From JBFXEO01 sp050180015 (GTDB lineage: Bacteria > Bacteroidota > Bacteroidia > Bacteroidales > Tenuifilaceae), in assembly GCA_050180015.1 (NCBI GenBank), contig JBFXEO010000172.1, forward strand, positions 1 to 6,407: a stretch of 6,407 nucleotides of DNA. The letters run 5' to 3'. Shown here piece after piece: positions 1-5,706 of this stretch. Within the stretch, counting starts at the first letter, position 1, and each line of letters starts with the position of its first letter. The translations under genes and the position numbers were made by a program. The notes beneath the pieces were generated by a model, which saw only the letters and a program-made list of their open reading frames with translations, did not search any database and was not told the DNA's origin.

Positions 1-17
1 CGACGCTCTTCCGATCT
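1..17. other. Illumina sequencing adapter remnant
   Basis: The bases CGACGCTCTTCCGATCT are identical to the 3' end of the Illumina TruSeq universal adapter. The biological sequence begins at position 18. The minus-strand reading frame happens to stay open through the adapter, which would add five false residues (RSEER) to the neighbouring partial protein. These bases should be masked. Confidence 0.96.
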
Positions 18-1049
18 TTCAACTCCTATTACAATAGCTACAGCGTGTGGAACAACATTTTTTGTCAGTGGAATTGAATTAATGTTTTTAAAAGAAAGGT
101 TTGCAGTGTATTTGTCAGACTTATATTCAAATCGGGCAACCTGTTTTTTTATCTTGTCAATATCTGCTTTAACGGTTAATATCTCAGTTTTTGCAGGTCG
201 TTGGTTCAAAGCAAATGGAAGTTGTTGATTGGCTATATTTCCGACCCCTTTACTTTCGGTAACAGTTATGGAAATAGGGAGTTGACCGGAAACTACAACC
301 CGTTTATTAGGACTTAACGTGATAAGAATTTCTTTCACCTCACCTATTTGTAAGCTATTAAATGATCCAATTCCATTACCGATATTGATGTTGTTATCAG
401 TAGTTGTAATAATGTATTTTACATCACGGGCAATATTACTTCCTACGTTTTGAATTGCTATTTTTGCTTTAACCATCTCCCCAGCCTGAAGTTGCCCATC
501 TTCAATTATTGCCATCGTACCTTCTCCCTTATCAAAAATATCTACTCCACTTAAAACAATTCTGGATTTCTGGTACTCTAGAGTATTCAACACCAACAAT
601 GCTGGATCCATATCATATCCAAAATGTTCGGTTACATTAATCTGCAACTTATGTTCGTTTGATTTAATATTGAATCCTGCTTCAATTGGAATTTCTATTG
701 TTTTTGTTTCTTCGGGTTTAATCATTCGAATAAAAACCTCGGGGCCTATCTTAAAGGCGGGATCGTAGGATTGAGTTGTAATAGTTGCTTTTAAACCTTG
801 AGCAGGACCTTTCCCCTTATTGGTAATGGTAAGTTTTAACTTCGACTTTTCTTCGGCTTCCAGAATTCCATTTTGGTTATCATCTTTATAATCCATATTC
901 ACAAAAAGGTTCGGTGGCAAAGTGAATTCATAAACTGGCTCAATGGCCATTTTTATAGAATTCGATTTAAATGATTTCTCATTCTGTGCCGATATCAGAC
1001 CTACACTAATAATTATTAAAGTCAGAATTATTATGTACTTTCTTATCAT
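18..1049 (-). CDS. Secreted caspase-like (peptidase C14) family protein, N-terminal part, truncated at contig edge
   Basis: The frame is open for 344 codons from ATG at 1049 and runs off the contig, so the C-terminus is missing. Residues 1-21 form a signal peptide: basic MIRK, a hydrophobic core, then a likely cut after LISA before QNEK. Two beta-rich segments of the CARDB/DUF11 kind follow, at about 40-160 and 165-285. The first has an acidic DDNQNGILEAEE stretch before LKLTITNKGKGPAQGL, and the second has MVKAKIAIQNVGSNIARDV. After a lysine-rich linker (about 295-325) the visible part ends in VPHAVAIVIGVE. This resembles the first strand of caspase-like C14 domains (AVVIGIENY in many Bacteroidota proteins). 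The catalytic His and Cys would lie beyond the contig, so activity cannot be judged. The export signal and adhesion-like domains suggest a periplasmic or surface protein. The exported, beta-domain architecture is well supported. The caspase call rests on about 12 residues. No Shine-Dalgarno sequence precedes the start. Confidence 0.8.
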
Positions 1050-1098
1050 GGCTGTTACTTAAAGTAAATACAAGTTATAATGGGGCATAGAGATTTTC

Positions 1099-1118
1099 AA
1101 TCCCCCAATTGGGGGATT
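1099..1118. promoter_or_regulatory. Perfect 20-base palindrome between divergent genes (operator or hairpin)
   Basis: AATCCCCCAATTGGGGGATT reads identically on both strands. As RNA it could form an 8-bp stem with an AATT loop. On the plus strand a run of T follows to 1122, so it has the form of an intrinsic terminator. However, no plus-strand gene ends here: the flanking genes diverge from this region, starting at 1049 (minus) and 1185 (plus). Either it is an operator for one or both genes, or it stops antisense transcription leaving the caspase-like gene's region. Sequence alone does not decide. Confidence 0.5.
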
Positions 1119-1156
1119 TTTTCATTGATTCATATCTAATTATTGAAAAAATTAAG

Positions 1157-1164
1157 TACATTTG
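1157..1164 (+). promoter_or_regulatory. Bacteroidota -7 promoter box for the hydrolase operon
   Basis: TACATTTG matches the Bacteroidota sigma-ABfr -7 consensus TAnnTTTG at every fixed base. It would place the transcription start near 1168-1171, leaving a leader of about 15 bases before the ATG at 1185. No TTTG or TTG element is visible at the expected -33 spacing, so the promoter may need an activator. The palindrome at 1099-1118 lies about 50-70 bases upstream of the predicted start. Confidence 0.5.
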
Positions 1165-1184
1165 ATCTAGGTTAACAATTGGCA

Positions 1185-2003
1185 ATGAATACATTAGTTG
1201 TTAATACAAGCATTGGCAGTGTTGCTGTACACCAAAATGGGAAGGATGGCTTCCCCATTATTTTTGTTCATGGGAGCTCATTATCATGCAATACGTTCAT
1301 CCATCAACTAAACGACAAAACCCTAAACGAATTCCGTTTAATTGCCTTTGACTTACCTGGGCATGGTGATAGTTTTAGGTCAACAAACCCCAAAGTAGAT
1401 TATTCTCCTTTTACTTTTATTAAATGCGTAGTTGAACTATGTGAACTACTAAGAGCAGGAAATGGGGCTCTTGTAGGTCATTCGCTAGGTGGGCACATCG
1501 CTATTGACGCCTTAAACTTATTACCAAACATAAAAGGATTGGTAGTTTTTGGGACAACACCATTTACAATGCCCCCTTTATTCGAAAAAGCATTTCTTCC
1601 ATCTCCCCTATTAAATCTAATTTTCAAACCCGACCTTTCAGATGATGAGATGCTAAAAATGGCCAAAGGGTTTGTCGCAGAAAATGGGATTGTCCCAGAC
1701 GAAATACTCGAAAGCATCCGAAAATCTGATCCATTAGTCAGACAACATATTGGGGAAGCATTAAATTCGGGCAATCTACTTGATGAAGTAAAAATTATAT
1801 CAGAGAAAAAACCTCCTTTTTTAGTCATACATGGAGAAAAGTACCAACTAATAAATGCCAACTATTTTCAACTGTTAAATAAAAAATTACTGTGGGAAAA
1901 CGAGATTCAATATATCCCAAATTCAGGACATTCCCCTCAAATTGAAAGTCCCTACCTATTCAACAAAACATTGCTACATTTTACAGAATCAATTGTAAAG
2001 TAA
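1185..2003 (+). CDS. Alpha/beta hydrolase, RsbQ-sized, with Tyr at the catalytic-acid position
   Basis: This is a 272-residue single-domain alpha/beta-hydrolase fold protein without a signal peptide, so cytoplasmic. Features in order: strand and oxyanion turn VHGSS (28-32), FDLPGHG (55-61), nucleophile elbow GHSLGG with Ser100, a strand ending in VVFGTTP (120-126), a helical cap (about 127-205), the strand FLVIHGEKY (212-220) and the histidine motif NSGHSP with His249. In this family the catalytic Asp normally follows strand 7, in a pattern like HGEKDQLI. Here that position is Tyr220 (TAC at 1842-1844), one base from Asp GAC. No Asp or Glu replaces it after strand 6 (FGTTPF). The substrate is unknown. 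I chose ATG 1185 over the in-frame TTG at 1179, six bases upstream, because ATG is the stronger start and fits the promoter. The next gene, a PAS-LuxR regulator, begins 24 bases downstream, so co-transcription is likely. Confidence 0.92.
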   Translation: MNTLVVNTSIGSVAVHQNGKDGFPIIFVHGSSLSCNTFIHQLNDKTLNEFRLIAFDLPGHGDSFRSTNPKVDYSPFTFIKCVVELCELLRAGNGALVGHSLGGHIAIDALNLLPNIKGLVVFGTTPFTMPPLFEKAFLPSPLLNLIFKPDLSDDEMLKMAKGFVAENGIVPDEILESIRKSDPLVRQHIGEALNSGNLLDEVKIISEKKPPFLVIHGEKYQLINANYFQLLNKKLLWENEIQYIPNSGHSPQIESPYLFNKTLLHFTESIVK

Positions 2004-2027
2004 CCATTTATCATTTAAAAATGCAGT

Positions 2028-2801
2028 ATGGCATATAATGATAGAAATAAAGATTTTAAGTGTTTTTGCAATCAGTTGATTTTTGACCTTCAACTTAATA
2101 ATTATAAAAATCAACTGGTTGACTGGAATAAATTAAATGACACCCTAATTTTAAAAAATCAGTTCTTTTATATTAATGATTTCGAACTTGCTAAAAATAT
2201 ATATGTACACCCCAATGCCGAAATAGTAACAGGATATCCAATTTCATTTTTTGAGGAGTTAGGAAATATTTACAGCCTAATTCATCCGGAAGATAGAGAT
2301 TTTGTATTTGATTTCTCTAAAAGAACAATATCAATATCGTATGAATACAAAGAATTACTGAAAGAAAATCCACTTGTTGTTACTTATATGATTGATTTCC
2401 GCTTGAAAACAGCGAATGGCCAATATATAAGATTAAACAGGCAAACGTGTTGTTTCAAAACCGACAATGAAGGAAATATGGTTTACGCTTTAGTGGTTTT
2501 TACCGACATTACACAAGTAAAAAAATCTAATAGCATTTCTTTTTCACTGCAAGGCGATCAAAAATATTCACATCTCTTTAAAGATCTTATAGAAAAATAC
2601 AATTTGAATTTTTCAATTACAAAAAGAGAAAAGGATGTATTGACTATGCTTTCCAAAGGATATTCTGCTCCAAAAATTGCTAAAGCACTATTCGTTTCGA
2701 CCCATACAATAATAACCCACCGAAAACACCTACTAATAAAAACTGGAACCAAGAATACCGCAGAACTCATTAAGTTTGCCGTTGAGAAAAACCTAATATA
2801 A
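2028..2801 (+). CDS. PAS domain / LuxR-type helix-turn-helix transcriptional regulator
   Basis: This 257-residue cytoplasmic protein has two recognisable parts. A PAS fold of the PAS_3 kind spans about 45-163, with the helix region IHPEDRDFVF (85-94) and a PAC half FRLKTANGQYIRL...ALVVFTDIT. A LuxR/GerE DNA-binding domain occupies 195-257: SITKREKDVLTMLSKGYSAPKIAKAL, then a recognition helix in VSTHTIITHRKHLL (223-236) and the C-terminal helix to the end. There is no receiver domain, so regulation is probably by a ligand or partner at the PAS domain, not by phosphorylation. Four cysteines occur in two pairs (C12/C14 and C141/C142). ATG 2028 is in the coding frame. The ATG at 2021 is in another frame and stops after five codons. 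The gene follows the alpha/beta hydrolase by 24 bases. It is very AT-rich; one sampled 60-base row near 2101 has about 23% GC. Domain calls are secure, target genes and ligand unknown. Confidence 0.92.
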   Translation: MAYNDRNKDFKCFCNQLIFDLQLNNYKNQLVDWNKLNDTLILKNQFFYINDFELAKNIYVHPNAEIVTGYPISFFEELGNIYSLIHPEDRDFVFDFSKRTISISYEYKELLKENPLVVTYMIDFRLKTANGQYIRLNRQTCCFKTDNEGNMVYALVVFTDITQVKKSNSISFSLQGDQKYSHLFKDLIEKYNLNFSITKREKDVLTMLSKGYSAPKIAKALFVSTHTIITHRKHLLIKTGTKNTAELIKFAVEKNLI

Positions 2802-2830
2802 TCAATTACCATATCATCAAAAAACCACTT

Positions 2831-4171
2831 TTAGTCCGGGTACTCAATCCTAGCGTGGTAAATATTTATCAGCTTTTTCTTGAAGACGGTTTTGATGGTG
2901 GTAATATCCCTAAAGGTTATGTCAGCATCGTTGAACTGACCTCCTGCCTGTTGCTGGTCGATAATGGTTTCCACCAGCTCATCGATGTTTTGGGTGGTTA
3001 TACTCTTCATGCTCCGCGAGGCGGCCTCTATTGCATCGGCCATCATTACAATGGCAGTTTCCTTTGAGTTCGGGCAAGGGCCGGGGTAGGTAAACTTTGA
3101 CTCATCATCAATACCATTTTCAAATTTTTCACGATGGAGATGGTAGAAGTATTTTACCTGGGTTGTTCCGTGGTGGGTCTGAATAAAATCAATCAGCTGC
3201 AGGGGCAGTCGCCCCTTGGTAGCAATTTTCACGCCCTCGTTTACGTGGCTGATAATTACCTTTGCACTTTCAGTAAAATCCAGATTTTTATGTGGATTAA
3301 AATCGTAGGGTTGATTTTCGATGAAGAAAAGCGGGTTTACAATTTTTCCAATATCGTGGTATAGCGCACCAGCCCTAACAAGTAGGGTATTTCCGCCCAC
3401 TCTGTGGGTGGCCTCTTCGGCCAGGTTTGCAACCTGCAATGAGTGCTGAAAGGTTCCCGGGGTAACCTCGGCCAGCTTGCGAAGCAAATCCAGGTTAGTA
3501 TCGGACAGCTCTATTAGTGTTGCGTCGGAAAGGAAGCCGAATATTTTTTCGAAAAGGTAAACCAGCTGGTACGATGCCATGAGGAGTAGCGCATTGATGG
3601 CAAACCACATCAGCACTAACCCATCGGCAGCCAGCGGTGTCCCGTCTTCTATGGTAACCAGGCTTAGGTAGAGGATGACGTAAGTAATGTAAACAAATAT
3701 TACGGTGATAAATAGCCGCCCTCTCCTATAAAGGTTGGTTAGGCTTATAATTGCAACAACTCCGGCGATGAAATTAATAAATACGTATTCGAAGCTGTTT
3801 GGAACAAAAAATCCTACCACAAAAGTGGTTACCAGGTGTATGAACAGGGCTAGCCGGGAATCGAAAAAGGTGCGGATAAATATGGGAACAATAACCAGCG
3901 GTATAACGTAAATACTGACCATTCCACTTTTAATGACATAGGTTGATACAACTACCATAAAGGTTATCAGCAGGAGAATAAAAAGTGTTTTGGAGTCCTC
4001 CTTCAATATTTCATTCCTGAAGCTGGCCAGAAACAGGAAGAGAATTATGAACAGAGAACCTACGATTATTCCATTTCCCGCCATTACAACAGCCCCATTT
4101 CTGCTGCCCAGATGCTGTTCGTATTCCCGTTTGAGCGATTCTAAAACCTGAAACACATCCGAAGTCACCAT
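2831..4171 (-). CDS. PgpH-like C-terminal fragment: seven membrane helices plus HD phosphohydrolase domain
   Basis: This 446-residue piece starts at the first ATG after the premature stop. About seven hydrophobic helices lie between residues 34 and 205. The HD domain runs from about 228 to 440. All expected metal and catalytic ligands are visible: His243 in TFQHSLQVANL, His272-Asp273 in YHDIGK, His309 in ISHVNEG, His333-His334 in THHGT, and Asp379 in MMADAIEAASRS. The catalytic domain is therefore intact and shows no decay, which suggests the interruption is recent or artificial. If translation restarted at 4171, the product would keep hydrolase and membrane parts but lose the first helix, the ectodomain and 42 linker residues, so it would lack the sensor. 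Independent translation from 4171 is unproven. An ATG inside a conserved ...HNEMVTSD stretch is more likely an internal methionine. Confidence 0.8.
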   Translation of the reverse strand: MVTSDVFQVLESLKREYEQHLGSRNGAVVMAGNGIIVGSLFIILFLFLASFRNEILKEDSKTLFILLLITFMVVVSTYVIKSGMVSIYVIPLVIVPIFIRTFFDSRLALFIHLVTTFVVGFFVPNSFEYVFINFIAGVVAIISLTNLYRRGRLFITVIFVYITYVILYLSLVTIEDGTPLAADGLVLMWFAINALLLMASYQLVYLFEKIFGFLSDATLIELSDTNLDLLRKLAEVTPGTFQHSLQVANLAEEATHRVGGNTLLVRAGALYHDIGKIVNPLFFIENQPYDFNPHKNLDFTESAKVIISHVNEGVKIATKGRLPLQLIDFIQTHHGTTQVKYFYHLHREKFENGIDDESKFTYPGPCPNSKETAIVMMADAIEAASRSMKSITTQNIDELVETIIDQQQAGGQFNDADITFRDITTIKTVFKKKLINIYHARIEYPD

Positions 4172-4297
4172 TTCGTTATGCGAAATAATACGTTCCCCGG
4201 TTTGGATCAGCCCCTTGGTCAGCGAAATGTTGGCTATTAGTTCGTTCTTGTACTTATGGGTGATGTAATCGTCGTAAAGTAGATTTGGCTGAATGTA

Positions 4298-4300
4298 CTA
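4298..4300 (-). other. Premature in-frame TAG codon in the pgpH-like gene
   Basis: The plus-strand bases CTA read as TAG in the frame of both flanking halves, between FNLQ and YIQPNLLYDD. One base change from CAG, GAG, AAG, TAC, TAT, TGG, TTG or TCG would create it. All five natural gene ends visible in the window use TAA, and no other reading frame here contains an in-frame TAG. Confidence 0.95.
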
Positions 4301-4933
4301 TTGGAGGTTGAACTGGTTCCAAAAGGCTGTAAGCAGAGTGTTGCCGGGTGTATATTCGTGAATTTTACCGTTGACAAAGTCTATGGCTTTTCGTTTTGTA
4401 AATACCTTGTCGTAATGGCTTTCATACGAGATGTTATTTCGTAAAACTAGTATGCCAACCTCTGACTTGTTGATGTTGGAGATACTTTCGGACTGATCGA
4501 CAATTCCCTTGCTATAAATATCTTCTATTACTGCAATAACCTCAGCCTCCAGTTTGTCCATCAACAAATTTTGTTGAATGCGCAACCTGGCATCAACCTT
4601 ACTGCCGGACGAGTAACCGGACCAACTCTCCCTAAAATCATTCCTGAATTGGTTCACTGAATTTCCCATGACAAGGGAATCGTACCGGAAAAAGGGTTTA
4701 AAATCCCTGAGAATGTGGCTTCTTTCGCTAAAAATTTCGGCATCGGTTTTATAGATGGGGAAATCGAACGGGGCATACAAATCGTTATGCATCCAGGGTT
4801 TCCCCTTCTGAAACTCATACTTGAACCTGCCTTCCCGGGGTAGGCAAATCAATACTATAATTAGGGCGATAAGAAAGTAAAAACCCCGGAAAATTCCCCT
4901 GTAGTTGACTTGTATGTACCGTAATATACCCAT
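4298..4933 (-). CDS. PgpH-like N-terminal fragment: first membrane helix and extracellular 7TMR-HDED domain
   Basis: This is the 211-residue N-terminal piece ending at the premature TAG. It has a short basic cytoplasmic tail, one membrane helix (about 17-31, FRGFYFLIALIIVLICL), then PREGRFKYEFQKGKPW and DLYAPFDFPIYKT, a stretch typical of the extracellular domain in Bacteroidota 7TM-HD proteins. A charged helical region follows to NTLLTAFWNQFNLQ. On its own it would be a membrane-anchored ectodomain with no catalytic part. The frame can be extended to a TTG at 4960 (nine more residues). I prefer ATG 4933 because the resulting short basic tail before the helix matches relatives. No Shine-Dalgarno sequence precedes either start. 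Confidence 0.8.
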   Translation of the reverse strand: MGILRYIQVNYRGIFRGFYFLIALIIVLICLPREGRFKYEFQKGKPWMHNDLYAPFDFPIYKTDAEIFSERSHILRDFKPFFRYDSLVMGNSVNQFRNDFRESWSGYSSGSKVDARLRIQQNLLMDKLEAEVIAVIEDIYSKGIVDQSESISNINKSEVGILVLRNNISYESHYDKVFTKRKAIDFVNGKIHEYTPGNTLLTAFWNQFNLQ

Positions 4934-5139
4934 TTTTGTTTGGTATGAGGTGTTCGACAAATGAAAATTTCTACGCTAAACTAACTTGGAGTGCCCGTGT
5001 AGCCAATCGTTGCAATGGGTAAATATACAAAAAAATAGTTTTACTGACATTTAACCCTCAACAGGTTTGAATCAATTGCTAGCTCAAGTAGCGGCTGTTC
5101 TATTTGTTTTTGATTTTATTGGCTCGTGGACAAAAAATT

Positions 5140-5171
5140 ATTGTTGTAGTTACAATAAAATATTAATTTTG
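5140..5171 (+). promoter_or_regulatory. Bacteroidota-type promoter with overlapping inverted repeat
   Basis: TAATTTTG at 5164-5171 matches TAnnTTTG perfectly, and ATTG at 5140-5143 lies 20 bases upstream, the usual spacing to the -33 element. The start site would be near 5175-5178, suiting the plus-strand gene that begins at 5203 or 5248. The -33 region overlaps an inverted repeat: TTGTA-GT-TACAA (5144-5155), also readable as ATTGT-N7-ACAAT (5140-5156). A repressor bound here would cover the promoter. Confidence 0.5.
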
Positions 5172-5247
5172 ATAAAAATATGTTAGCCTTGAAAAATTAC
5201 CTGTGGTGGATACGGGTGATTTCGTAAAGGTAAATATTGCCTATTGT

Positions 5248-5706
5248 ATGAAGTTGAGTTTGATGAAAAAAAGCGAAATTGTTAATTTCGTTGAGTTTAA
5301 TATAACCGGTGATTCGGAGAATTACAACCGCTGCGACGAGGAATCGCTTTACCTATCGGTTGATGTTTTCAACATATTTGCCGGATGTTTTGAGCGGAGC
5401 AACCACCTATTCGATTTTGTGGCACCTACACTTTACAATAGCCGTAAGTTTATTCCCCTACAGAATGAGTTGTTGACCAACCTCGAAGTATTGCTGGCAA
5501 TTAACAATATCAGTCAGTTTCAGTGCTACCTGCAGGGCGTTTTCCTGGGGAAAGATTTACAGAATGTCCTTAGCAGTATGGATTCCGACTACGAAAAACA
5601 TTGGCGAGGCTATATGCGCCAGATTATTCAGGTAAACAGGCACCTGATGCGGCTTATAGACCTTTGCATTGAGGAGGAACGGGTAATTTGGGTTATTCCG
5701 TACTAA
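5248..5706 (+). CDS. Hypothetical protein, no recognised domain
   Basis: I do not recognise this family. From ATG 5248 the product has 152 residues, with no signal peptide or membrane helix, so it is probably cytoplasmic. The N-terminal half looks mixed alpha/beta (EIVNFVEFNITGDSENYN, then SLYLSVDVFNIFAGCF). The C-terminal third is helical and charged (DYEKHWRGYMRQIIQVNRHLMRLIDLCIEEERVIWVIPY). The same frame reaches upstream to a GTG at 5203 (167 residues). ATG 5263 is another option. I favour 5248 because the extra upstream residues look unlike the rest and ATG beats GTG, but this is a judgement. It has its own promoter at 5140-5171, is divergent from the phosphodiesterase gene, and its last 14 bases overlap the end of pdxB on the other strand. 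The long frame and base composition like the flanking core genes support a real gene. Confidence 0.7.
   Translation: MKLSLMKKSEIVNFVEFNITGDSENYNRCDEESLYLSVDVFNIFAGCFERSNHLFDFVAPTLYNSRKFIPLQNELLTNLEVLLAINNISQFQCYLQGVFLGKDLQNVLSSMDSDYEKHWRGYMRQIIQVNRHLMRLIDLCIEEERVIWVIPY

Larger units (their letters stand above)
2831..4933 (-). pseudogene. pgpH: 7TM-HD family cyclic-di-AMP phosphodiesterase (PgpH-like), interrupted by one in-frame TAG
   Basis: Read as one frame from ATG 4933 to TAA 2831-2833, this is about 700 codons, the usual full length for the family. It is broken only by TAG at 4298-4300. The frame is unchanged across the stop: FNLQ, stop, YIQPNLLYDDYITHKYKNEL, continuing ISLTKG...TGERIISHNEMVTSD. 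That 42-codon stretch is a recognisable end of the 7TM-HD extracellular domain, so no sequence is missing. Family members degrade the second messenger c-di-AMP through a cytoplasmic HD domain tethered to seven membrane helices and an outside-facing sensor domain. The break is a nonsense mutation, a sequencing error, or a codon that is read through. The two halves are listed separately. The gene may still give a full protein if the TAG is an artefact or is suppressed. It converges with the PAS-LuxR gene across a 29-base gap that contains no convincing terminator. Confidence 0.85.

Noticed and set aside
1179..1181. TTG as the start of the hydrolase
   Set aside because: An ATG two codons later at 1185 is a stronger start and gives the usual N-terminus for the family.
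1478..1861. Minus-strand open frame of 127 codons
   Set aside because: It lies wholly inside the well-supported hydrolase gene on the other strand, and its Ser/Pro/Phe-rich product has no recognisable domain.
2817..2832. Terminator between the convergent PAS-LuxR and phosphodiesterase genes
   Set aside because: The A-run and T-run around CCAC allow only a stem of about four A-T pairs, too weak to call.
2855..3364. Two plus-strand open frames of 70 and 76 codons
   Set aside because: Both are opposite the HD domain of the phosphodiesterase, whose motifs are clear on the minus strand.
4172..4297. A frameshift or a missing segment between the two phosphodiesterase halves
   Set aside because: Translating the gap in the frame of both halves gives 42 family-like residues without any shift. 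Only the TAG at 4298-4300 interrupts.
4961..5139. tRNA, small RNA or riboswitch in the divergent intergenic region
   Set aside because: Apart from short chance palindromes such as GCTAGC, I saw no cloverleaf, stable hairpin or known aptamer core.
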